Assembly: GCA_041392065.1 (NCBI GenBank)
Contig: JAWKMU010000001.1
Location: 558,001 to 622,000 of the forward strand
Reading direction: 5' to 3'
Length of the DNA: 64,000 nucleotides
DNA from: CAJQLB01 sp041392065
GTDB taxonomy: Bacteria > Bacteroidota > Bacteroidia > Flavobacteriales > Flavobacteriaceae
The position numbers were made by a program, and so were the translations under genes. Positions 9,136-15,510 of this stretch are shown here, piece by piece; the stretch's first letter is position 1; every line of letters starts with the position of its first letter. The notes beneath the pieces are model-generated. The model did no database searches, was not told where the DNA came from, and saw only the letters and a program-made list of their open reading frames with translations.

Positions 9136-9198
9136 ATTGTAAGATTTGTGGTTAATATGATATAAACATATAGCTTTTATAGGCTAATAAAAATAAGG

Positions 9199-9251
9199 AT
9201 TGAGTAAACTATGTATTGAAATGAGTGAAACTACCTTTTCAATGAGTGAAA
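9199..9251 (-). promoter_or_regulatory. Three direct repeats at 21-bp period upstream of the Cys-cluster membrane protein
   Basis: On the plus strand ATTGAGTAAAC (9199-9209), AATGAGTGAAA (9220-9230) and AATGAGTGAAA (9241-9251) start exactly 21 bp apart. The second and third are identical; the first matches at 8 of 11 positions. On the minus strand they read TTTCACTCATT and lie 64-116 nt upstream of the ATG at 9135. Direct repeats two helical turns apart are the known arrangement of LytTR-domain binding sites. The regulator is inferred. Confidence 0.45.
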
Positions 9252-9260
9252 AAAAAATAA

Positions 9261-9288
9261 AAAAACCACTTCATTTGAAGTGGTTTTT
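9261..9288 (-). terminator. Intrinsic terminator of the sulfur operon
   Basis: AAAAACCACTTC, loop ATTT, GAAGTGGTTTTT: a perfect 12-bp stem followed on the minus strand by a T-rich run. It lies just after the stop of the DsrE-like gene. A nearly identical hairpin ends htpG at 11532-11559. Confidence 0.8.
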
Positions 9289-9305
9289 AAATAAGGGCAA
9301 AAAGG

Positions 9306-9821
9306 CTAAATAAACATTAACTGTGTGCTGTCTCCTTCTGCTCGTGTATAAAAGTCACCAACGGTTAATACACCATCTAGGTCATCAATTAGGTTTTCTT
9401 TTTCTAAGTGGAACATATCCATTGCTAATTTACAAGCCCAAAGTTTAGTTCCAGAAGCAGATAAGATTTCTAAAAACTCTCCAACTGGTGGAATATCCAG
9501 TTTTTCCATTTCGGATTTCATCATTTTAGTTGCTAAGGCTTCCATTCCTGGCAAACCACCAAGCATGGTTGGAATATGCATTCCTGGATTACCAACAGTG
9601 GCCACATGTAGTTTTTCTAGCTTCTTTTTTGTGATCGCTTCTAGGCCAAAAAACGTGAAAAATATTTCAGATTCTATGCCTTCCATTCGTGCACCATTTG
9701 CTAAAATAAAACATGCGTAAACATTATCTATTGTAGCCTTAGATAAAATGAGCATCATTTTTTTAATGGGTTTTTTATCGTCTACTTTTTCAGCTACTGG
9801 ATTTTCAATTGTATTTTCCAT
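9306..9821 (-). CDS. DsrE/DsrF/DrsH-like sulfur relay protein
   Basis: 171 residues, cytoplasmic. An N-terminal acidic/basic tail of about 20 residues precedes the DsrE fold, starting KMMLILSKATIDNVYACFILANGA. Candidate persulfide-carrying cysteines are Cys37 and Cys130 (TKLWACKLAMDMF). Proteins of this group carry sulfane sulfur between rhodaneses, TusA/TusE-type carriers and oxidising enzymes. The gene lies 18 nt after a TusE/DsrC-like gene and is third in an operon headed by a sulfide:quinone-oxidoreductase-like flavoprotein, supporting a role in sulfide-derived sulfur transfer. Which subtype it is cannot be fixed by eye. Confidence 0.85.
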   Translation of the reverse strand: MENTIENPVAEKVDDKKPIKKMMLILSKATIDNVYACFILANGARMEGIESEIFFTFFGLEAITKKKLEKLHVATVGNPGMHIPTMLGGLPGMEALATKMMKSEMEKLDIPPVGEFLEILSASGTKLWACKLAMDMFHLEKENLIDDLDGVLTVGDFYTRAEGDSTQLMFI

Positions 9822-9839
9822 GGTCTTTAATTTTTGTTT

Positions 9840-10154
9840 TTAGATACAGCTAACAGGTTTTGGAATGCCAGCAATTCTACTTGAAATTTTTAGTGGTCCT
9901 TTAGGAAAAAGCTGATAGAATTCCTTTATGCTTACAACACCACTCTTTCCAACTTTTCTTATGCTTAGTGGTACTTCTTTTCGGCATTGATCTTGAAGAT
10001 AGTTTACGACTTCCCAATGTTTATCTGTCATTTCAATTCCTTCTTCTTTTGCTATTTCTGTACCTACTTCTTTGGTCCATTGATTTAAATCTGTTAAGTA
10101 ACCTTGTTCATTACAAGTGACACAGAGTTCTCCGTATGTTTTTTCTATTACCAT
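9840..10154 (-). CDS. TusE/DsrC family sulfur carrier protein
   Basis: 104 residues, normal length for the family. It ends in IAGIPKPVSCI, the signature mobile arm with the penultimate cysteine (Cys103) that carries sulfur. The second DsrC cysteine, expected 11 residues earlier, is Ser92, so this is a single-cysteine TusE-like or DsrC-like protein rather than a dissimilatory DsrC. The internal DKHWEVVNYLQDQCRKE stretch fits the family. It lies between the SQR-like gene (11-nt gap) and the DsrE-like gene (18-nt gap). In this context it probably relays sulfane sulfur instead of, or besides, serving tRNA thiolation. Confidence 0.9.
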   Translation of the reverse strand: MVIEKTYGELCVTCNEQGYLTDLNQWTKEVGTEIAKEEGIEMTDKHWEVVNYLQDQCRKEVPLSIRKVGKSGVVSIKEFYQLFPKGPLKISSRIAGIPKPVSCI

Positions 10155-10165
10155 TGTTTTAGTAT

Positions 10166-11413
10166 TTAATTAATTGTTTCTTTTATTTGTTTTCCAGCTG
10201 TATCCATTTTGGCAGATACAAATGGTATGTGTTTTCCTTTTATAAGCATGTTCCAATAAATCCATTTAAAAGCTAATTTTCCCATGTGATTCATGTGTGT
10301 TTCTTTCAATAAACTCAATGGTCCAACTCCAGGAAAAGGAAATGTGCCTTTTACAGGTTCTTGAGTGTAATTGAAATCTATAAGTAAGGCTTTGCCATGA
10401 CCAGTTTCAATAAAGCAATTAGAGTGACCATCAAATTCTTTCTTAAGCTCTTTGCCTTCAATATATCTCTTTATATTTTCAGTTAATATTTCTGCTTCAA
10501 AGTGTGCAACAGAACCAGCTTTGGATGCTGGAAGATTGGTTGCATCACCTATAGCAAAAATGTTATCCTTAACTGTTGTTTGCAATGTGTTTTTATCAGT
10601 TGGTACGTAGTTAAGCTCGTCACCAAATCCTGAGCGTTCAATCATGTCGTCTCCCATATTTGTTGGTACTGTTACTAAAAGATCATATTCAACTTCTTCT
10701 TCGGCATAATCCACTATTTTTTTATTTTCACCATCTACATGTTCAATATTAAAATCTGGAATTACTTTAATATTTTTTTGCTCTAATAAATATTCTAATG
10801 CTTCTGTGGCCTTTGGTTTGGTGAATGCACCAGACATAGGAGTAACAAATGTAATATCCACTTTATCTCTCATACCTTTGTTTATAAAATATGAATCGGC
10901 TAAAAAAGCGAACTCCAAAGGAGCAACAGGACATTTAATTGGCATTTCTGAAATGTGTACTACAAGTTTACCACCTTCCCATGTTCTCAGTTTGTTTCTT
11001 AAGTTTTTAGCACCTTCATAAGTATAGAAGTCAAATACTGATTTATGCCAATGTTCACCTAACATACCTTCTATTTCTTGTGGTGCTATATTGGTTCCAG
11101 TTGCAATAATTAATATGTCATATTTAAGAAGGTCTTTATTTTTAAGTACGACAATATCATTGTCTTTATCTATTCGATCTATTTTTTCTTGAATCAGATG
11201 AACACCTTTTGGAATAAACTTCTCAATTTTCTTTTTTACATCTTTACTTTTATAAAGGTCGAATGGCAGAAATAAAAATCCTGGTTGATAGTAGTGCGTT
11301 TCTTCTTGGTCTACTATGGTTAAATTCCATTCTTTCTTTGGAAGTGCTTTTCTGAGATGGTTTGCCATCATGGTTCCTGATGTGCCTGCTCCTAATATGA
11401 GTAACTCTTTCAT
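10166..11413 (-). CDS. FAD-dependent oxidoreductase, sulfide:quinone oxidoreductase-like
   Basis: Start set at MKELLILGAGTSG (ATG at 11413) because this begins the FAD-binding GxGxxG strand; a longer upstream frame of 26 codons runs through the operator region and is rejected. 415 residues. Features are GAGTSG (8-13), the second FAD motif around NIFAIGDATNLP (284-295), and cysteines at 161 (PIKCPVAP) and 333 (HSNCFIETG), matching the two essential redox cysteines of SQR. The third Cys found in some SQR types is absent. A C-terminal amphipathic region (about 375-400) could attach to the membrane. Likely reaction: sulfide oxidation to polysulfide or persulfide with electrons to menaquinone. It heads the operon with TusE and DsrE-like genes. 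Confidence 0.85.
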   Translation of the reverse strand: MKELLILGAGTSGTMMANHLRKALPKKEWNLTIVDQEETHYYQPGFLFLPFDLYKSKDVKKKIEKFIPKGVHLIQEKIDRIDKDNDIVVLKNKDLLKYDILIIATGTNIAPQEIEGMLGEHWHKSVFDFYTYEGAKNLRNKLRTWEGGKLVVHISEMPIKCPVAPLEFAFLADSYFINKGMRDKVDITFVTPMSGAFTKPKATEALEYLLEQKNIKVIPDFNIEHVDGENKKIVDYAEEEVEYDLLVTVPTNMGDDMIERSGFGDELNYVPTDKNTLQTTVKDNIFAIGDATNLPASKAGSVAHFEAEILTENIKRYIEGKELKKEFDGHSNCFIETGHGKALLIDFNYTQEPVKGTFPFPGVGPLSLLKETHMNHMGKLAFKWIYWNMLIKGKHIPFVSAKMDTAGKQIKETIN

Positions 11414-11432
11414 GGTCTTTAATTTTATGATA

Positions 11433-11440
11433 TAAAAGTA
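11433..11440 (-). promoter_or_regulatory. Candidate -7 box of the sulfur operon
   Basis: On the minus strand TACTTTTA (complement of 11433-11440) resembles the Bacteroidota -7 element TAnnTTTG and lies 20 nt before the ATG at 11413. If it is used, transcription starts near 11427. The palindrome at 11463-11476 is then centred near -42, the classic activator position for Crp/Fnr proteins. No good TTTG/TTG -33 element is present, as expected for an activator-dependent promoter. Confidence 0.4.
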
Positions 11441-11462
11441 CCTATACATATTGGCAATAAAC

Positions 11463-11476
11463 ATGACATTTGTCAT
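11463..11476. promoter_or_regulatory. Crp/Fnr-type palindrome 1 upstream of the sulfur operon
   Basis: ATGAC-ATTT-GTCAT is a perfect inverted repeat centred at 11469.5, 56 nt upstream of the SQR-like start codon. Half-site spacing and sequence fit dimeric Crp/Fnr-family regulators. It is 22 bp centre to centre from a second palindrome, so both lie on about the same DNA face. Confidence 0.6.
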
Positions 11477-11483
11477 AATGCTA

Positions 11484-11499
11484 TGTAACAAATGTTACA
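11484..11499. promoter_or_regulatory. Crp/Fnr-type palindrome 2 upstream of the sulfur operon
   Basis: TGTAAC-AAAT-GTTACA is a perfect 6-bp inverted repeat with a 4-bp spacer, centred at 11491.5. It is a close relative of the first palindrome (ACA/TGT core) and of Crp/Fnr consensus sites. It lies two helical turns further upstream of the SQR-like gene. The binding protein is not encoded in this window. Confidence 0.6.
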
Positions 11500-11531
11500 A
11501 TTGGTGAGGATTTACAGAGTTTTACATATAA

Positions 11532-11559
11532 AAAAACCACTTCTATTGAAGTGGTTTTT
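11532..11559 (-). terminator. Intrinsic terminator of htpG
   Basis: AAAAACCACTTC, loop TATT, GAAGTGGTTTTT: a perfect 12-bp stem, T-rich on the minus strand side, 40 nt after the htpG stop. The stem is identical to the one ending the sulfur operon at 9261-9288; only the loop differs. Confidence 0.8.
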
Positions 11560-11599
11560 AAGGTATATATAGATTTTCTGTTTGTACAGAAAAGACAAG

Positions 11600-13507
11600 T
11601 TACTTTATCATGTCGTAACTGCGTTTGATGAACTCGCTCAGCTCTTTTCCTTTCAATAAGCCTTGAGATAAGCGTGCCAAATCTAAACTTTGATTGATTA
11701 AGCGTTCCTGCTTTTTCTTAGTCTTGGTGTTTAAAATTTCACCAACAAGTTCTGAATTTGTATTCACAACAAGGTTGTACATTTCTGGCATATTACCCAT
11801 TCCAAACATACCACCACCAGTTTGCTGCATTTCTTTCATTCTTCGCATAAATTCTGGCTGTGTAATCATAAAAGGTGCTGCATTGCTGTCCATAGGTTCT
11901 AACTGCACCATGAATTTTTCTGAAGGTATAACCTCTTTCAACAGCTCATCCAATTGATTTTTCTCATCGTCAGATAATTTAGAAATTTTAGTATCTTCTT
12001 TCTTGATGAGGTTATCAATATGGTCTGCATCAACACGAGCAAATGAAATCTTTTCTTTTGTGCTTTCTAGTTTCTGGATTAAATGCGATACGATTGGAGA
12101 ATCTAATAACAACACTTCATAACCTTTGGCTTTAGCCTCTTCAATATAACTGTGTTGTGCATCTTTATCTGAAGCATATAAAATGACCAACTTATCATCT
12201 TTATCAGTTTGATTGGCTTTTATTTTATTGTAAAGCTCTTCGTAAGTGTAATATTTATCATCAACTGAAGGATATAGAGTAAATGCATCTGCTTTTTCAA
12301 AGAATTTTTCTTCTGAAAGCATTCCGTATTCAATCACAATTTTAATATCATTCCATTTAGCTTCGAAATCCTCGCGATTTTCATTGAAAAGTGATTTTAA
12401 TTTATCTGCAACTTTACGTGTGATGTAAGATGAAATCTTTTTGACGGCTCCATCAGCTTGCAAGTAAGAACGAGAAACGTTCAGTGGAATATCTGGCGAA
12501 TCAATCACACCACGAAGCATGGTTAAAAATTCTGGCACAATCCCTTCAACATTATCTGTGACGAATACTTGATTTTGGTAGAGTTGAATTTTATCCTTTT
12601 GAATGTTTAAATCATTAGTCATCTTAGGGAAATACAGGATTCCTGTAAGATTAAACGGATAATCAACGTTCAAATGGATGTTAAATAAAGGCTCTTCAAA
12701 TTGCATTGGATACAATTCTCTGTAAAAGTCTTTATAGTCTTTATCTTGTAAGTCGGTTGGTTGTTTAGTCCATGCTGGATTAGGATTGTTGATAATGTTA
12801 TCAACCGTTATTTTCTTATGAGGCTCTTTGGTTTCTTTACCTTCTTTATCCTTAATAGTTTTTGGCGTAAAGTCTGGGTCGTTTACTTCTTTAGTTCCAA
12901 ATTTAATTGGAATAGGCATAAACTTGTTATACTTAATCAATAACTCACGAATACGTGATTCTTCAAGAAATTCTTTATCATCATCAGTAATGTGAAGAAT
13001 GATTTCTGTCCCTCTTTCCGTTCTGTCAGATGGTTCAAGAGTAAATTCTGGTGAGCCATCGCAGATCCAATGTGCAGCTGGCTCATCTTTGAATGATTTT
13101 GTAATGATTTCTACTTTTGATGCTACCATAAAAGCAGAGTAGAAGCCAAGACCAAAATGACCAATAATACCAGAATCTTTTGCAGAATCTTTGTACTTGT
13201 CTAAAAACTCTTCAGCACCTGAAAAAGCAACTTGATTTATATACTTTTCAACTTCATCTGCAGTCATTCCGAGACCTTGATCTAGAATGTGAAGTTTTTT
13301 ACCTTTTTTGTCAATTTTTACTTCAATCTGTGGATTTCCATATTCCACTTTAGCTTCACCAATATTGGTAAGATGCTTTAATTTCATAGTCGCATCTGTA
13401 GCATTACTAATCAGCTCGCGTAAAAATATCTCGTGGTCACTGTATAGAAACTTTTTAATTAACGGAAAGATATTCTCAACCGAAACATTAATATTTCCTT
13501 TTGTCAT
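11600..13507 (-). CDS. htpG: Molecular chaperone HtpG (Hsp90)
   Basis: 635 residues, full length for bacterial Hsp90. The N-terminal GHKL ATPase domain shows EIFLRELISNATDA with the catalytic Glu and the ATP-binding Asn, the DQGLGMT motif and the GHFGLGFYSAF lid-region glycines. The middle domain carries the conserved catalytic Arg region around NVSRSYLQ. The C-terminal dimerisation domain is shorter and more divergent, with a Met/Gly-rich stretch (GGGMFGMGNMPEM) near residues 560-575, typical of Bacteroidota HtpG. It refolds or remodels client proteins in the cytoplasm. A palindromic region lies upstream (13532-13593). Confidence 0.97.
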   Translation of the reverse strand: MTKGNINVSVENIFPLIKKFLYSDHEIFLRELISNATDATMKLKHLTNIGEAKVEYGNPQIEVKIDKKGKKLHILDQGLGMTADEVEKYINQVAFSGAEEFLDKYKDSAKDSGIIGHFGLGFYSAFMVASKVEIITKSFKDEPAAHWICDGSPEFTLEPSDRTERGTEIILHITDDDKEFLEESRIRELLIKYNKFMPIPIKFGTKEVNDPDFTPKTIKDKEGKETKEPHKKITVDNIINNPNPAWTKQPTDLQDKDYKDFYRELYPMQFEEPLFNIHLNVDYPFNLTGILYFPKMTNDLNIQKDKIQLYQNQVFVTDNVEGIVPEFLTMLRGVIDSPDIPLNVSRSYLQADGAVKKISSYITRKVADKLKSLFNENREDFEAKWNDIKIVIEYGMLSEEKFFEKADAFTLYPSVDDKYYTYEELYNKIKANQTDKDDKLVILYASDKDAQHSYIEEAKAKGYEVLLLDSPIVSHLIQKLESTKEKISFARVDADHIDNLIKKEDTKISKLSDDEKNQLDELLKEVIPSEKFMVQLEPMDSNAAPFMITQPEFMRRMKEMQQTGGGMFGMGNMPEMYNLVVNTNSELVGEILNTKTKKKQERLINQSLDLARLSQGLLKGKELSEFIKRSYDMIK

Positions 13508-13531
13508 GATGTATAAATTTTTATAATTGTA

Positions 13532-13593
13532 TTTGTTTGCAATATATTGTCAAACAAAATGCCATTTGATGAAAAGTGACAAACTGGCATTTT
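13532..13593. promoter_or_regulatory. Nested palindromes between htpG and the fabH-like gene
   Basis: TTTGTTTG (13532-13539) pairs with CAAACAAA (13551-13558) around CAATATATTG. AAAATGCCA (13556-13564) pairs with TGGCATTTT (13585-13593). On the htpG strand TGGCATTTTGTTTGA resembles a sigma-54 layout (GG, 10 nt, GA instead of GC). The region is probably the htpG stress-response control site; the regulator is unknown. Confidence 0.35.
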
Positions 13594-13641
13594 ATTATTA
13601 ACTATTATTCGTAATTTTATAATTCGTATAAAAAACTAACT

Positions 13642-14646
13642 ATGTATAATTCAAAAATAATCGGTTTAGGTAAATATCTTCCTGAGCATGTGGTAACCAA
13701 TGATGATTTATCTAAAATGATGGATACCAACGATGAGTGGATTCAGGAACGCACTGGAATAAAGGAGAGACGTTGGATCCAGGAAGGAAGCAACGAAACC
13801 TCAGCAACCATGGGAGCCAAAGCCTCTGAAATGGCAATAGAACGCGCTGGATTAACAAAAGATGATATTGATTTTATTGTATTTGCAACCATGACACCAG
13901 ATTATTATTTTCCTGGTTGTGGTGTGCAGATTCAAGACATGTTAGACATGAAAAACGTTGGAGCCATTGATATCAGAAATCAGTGCTCTGGTTTTGTATA
14001 TGCCTTGTCTGTTGCAGACCAATTTATTAAAACAGGGATGTACAAAAACGTTTTAGTTGTTGGTGCAGAATACCATAGCAATGGATTGGATAAAAGTACA
14101 AGAGGTCGTGGTGTTACTGTAATTTTTGGCGATGGAGCAGGAGCTTGCGTGCTTACCAGAGAAGAAGATACAACCAAAGGCATACTCTCCACACATTTGC
14201 ATAGTGAAGGCAAATATGCAGATAAACTGATTGTTGAAGCACCAAGCATTAGGCATTGGGTTCCTGAGATATTGGAAGCTAAGGTTGAAGATTTATCATA
14301 CTTTCCTTATATGGATGGTACTTTTGTATTTAAGCATGCTGTAGTTAGGTTTAGCGAAGTGATCATGGAAGGTTTAATGAAAAACGGACTGCAAAAAGAA
14401 GATATAGATATGCTTATTCCTCACCAAGCCAATTTGCGTATTGCACAGTTTATACAAAATAAATTTAGACTACGTGATGACCAAGTATTTAACAATATCA
14501 TGAATTATGGTAACACTACTGCAGCGTCTGTAGTGATTGCACTTACTGAAGCTTGGGAACAAAACAAAATAAAAGAAGGCGATACTGTGGTATTGGCAGC
14601 CTTTGGTAGCGGCTTTACTTGGGGAAGTGCTATTATTAAGTGGTAA
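13642..14646 (+). CDS. 3-oxoacyl-ACP synthase III family protein (FabH-like)
   Basis: 334 residues. The thiolase-fold catalytic residues are all present: Cys115 in RNQCSGFVYAL, His in LIPHQANLRI and Asn in NYGNTTAAS. The N-terminal DDEWIQERTGIKER-like segment (TNDEWIQERTGIKER) is the standard KAS III signature. KAS III enzymes condense an acyl-CoA primer with malonyl-ACP to start fatty acid synthesis. Flavobacteria often carry several KAS III homologues, some for branched or specialised lipids, so the symbol fabH is not assigned. It is divergent from htpG and followed by a small lipoprotein gene. Confidence 0.92.
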   Translation: MYNSKIIGLGKYLPEHVVTNDDLSKMMDTNDEWIQERTGIKERRWIQEGSNETSATMGAKASEMAIERAGLTKDDIDFIVFATMTPDYYFPGCGVQIQDMLDMKNVGAIDIRNQCSGFVYALSVADQFIKTGMYKNVLVVGAEYHSNGLDKSTRGRGVTVIFGDGAGACVLTREEDTTKGILSTHLHSEGKYADKLIVEAPSIRHWVPEILEAKVEDLSYFPYMDGTFVFKHAVVRFSEVIMEGLMKNGLQKEDIDMLIPHQANLRIAQFIQNKFRLRDDQVFNNIMNYGNTTAASVVIALTEAWEQNKIKEGDTVVLAAFGSGFTWGSAIIKW

Positions 14647-14684
14647 TAAATTTCTGTGAAGGAAGGAGTCCAATCAAAAAAACT

Positions 14685-15059
14685 ATGACTAAAAAATTTT
14701 ATGTATTTATTCTTTTTTTGACTTTAAACTCATGTTATTTACTCAAAGAAAATGGTATTGATTTTGAAATAGTTAATCAATCTAATGTTGAAATTACTAA
14801 TGTAAAATTCACAACATCTGAAAAATTAAATAATATTGAAATCGAAAAGATTGTACCAAACGAAGTCATATCGGAGTTTTTATCGATGAAATATAATAAA
14901 ACCGATGGTGCTTATTTTTTGGAATTTACGCGCTCTAATGGGAAAAAGGAAATTGTTAAAAGTGGTTATTATACGAATGGAGGTTCTCTTGATCGTTGGG
15001 TGAAATTTGTAGAAGAAAAAGATACGGTTGTAGTTGAGTTTAGTGGTACTGGATACTAA
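14685..15059 (+). CDS. Small lipoprotein of unknown function
   Basis: Start placed at MTKKFYVFILFLTLNSCYLL, giving a lipoprotein signal with Cys17; an earlier ATG at 14640 overlaps the end of the fabH-like gene and adds an unlikely polar extension. The protein is 124 residues. The mature part is a small beta-rich domain with alternating strands (for example FEIVNQSNVEITNVKFTTS) and no catalytic motif. A strong terminator follows immediately. I do not recognise the family. Confidence 0.7.
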   Translation: MTKKFYVFILFLTLNSCYLLKENGIDFEIVNQSNVEITNVKFTTSEKLNNIEIEKIVPNEVISEFLSMKYNKTDGAYFLEFTRSNGKKEIVKSGYYTNGGSLDRWVKFVEEKDTVVVEFSGTGY

Positions 15060-15060
15060 A

Positions 15061-15092
15061 AAAACCTGAAACAAAGTACGTTTCAGGTTTTT
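15061..15092 (+). terminator. Intrinsic terminator after the small lipoprotein gene
   Basis: AAAACCTGAAAC, loop AAAGTACG-like, GTTTCAGGTTTT forms a 12-bp stem directly after the stop codon at 15059 and ends in a T run. Confidence 0.85.
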
Positions 15093-15263
15093 TAGCTATT
15101 AACCAACATTAACATTTACTAAAAATGTTCTTACATATAAGACGTAAAAACGACAATTTTATTTCATGATAAGTATAAATTTGTGCAAACTTTAACATAT
15201 TTAGCAATGAAAGGGAGGATCTTGCTTAAAAAACTAGCGATCGAGCATATTGATTTAAAAATT

Positions 15264-15372
15264 TGTCAATTCGAGTGATTTTTTAAGCAAAGCTTCAAAA
15301 AATTGTATCGAGAATAGAATTTTCAATAAAACCTTGTTCTCGATACTTGTTTGCAAAAAACTCGAACTGACG
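15264..15372. repeat. Long imperfect hairpin element, REP-like
   Basis: The 418-bp gap 15093-15510 between convergent genes holds no credible gene. Its middle is a long inverted repeat. The outer arms are TGTCAATTCGAGTGATTTTT (15264-15283) and the region ending CTCGAACTGACG (15361-15372). The inner arms are AATTGTATCGAGAA (from 15301) and TTCTCGATAC (15337-15346). The arms resemble dispersed intergenic elements seen in many flavobacterial genomes. Shorter relatives with the TGTCA...TCGA core lie at 23404 and 29066. The stretch 15093-15263 shows nothing recognisable. Confidence 0.65.
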
Positions 15373-15416
15373 GTTTTTTGAGTTTTAAATTTTTAATACA
15401 AACAACTTATAAAAGG

Positions 15417-15446
15417 AAAAGCCCAGACAGAATCGTCTGGGCTTTT
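15417..15446 (-). terminator. Bidirectional-looking terminator before the outer-membrane receptor gene end
   Basis: AAAAGCCCAGAC, loop AGAATC, GTCTGGGCTTTT: a perfect 12-bp GC-rich stem with A and T runs on both sides. It lies 64 nt past the stop of the minus-strand receptor gene and can terminate it. Confidence 0.8.
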
Positions 15447-15510
15447 TTATTAATAACCAAACATTAACACTAACCATCAACTATTTATGTAGGTTATTAA
15501 TTGTTTGTAT

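Noticed and set aside
11414..11491. N-terminal extension of the SQR-like protein by 26 residues.
   Set aside because: It runs through the two operator palindromes and the -7 box. The FAD-binding strand starts at the internal ATG.
15207..15278. A 23-codon frame just left of the long hairpin.
   Set aside because: Very short, ends inside the repeat arm, no start signal and no known family; probably chance.
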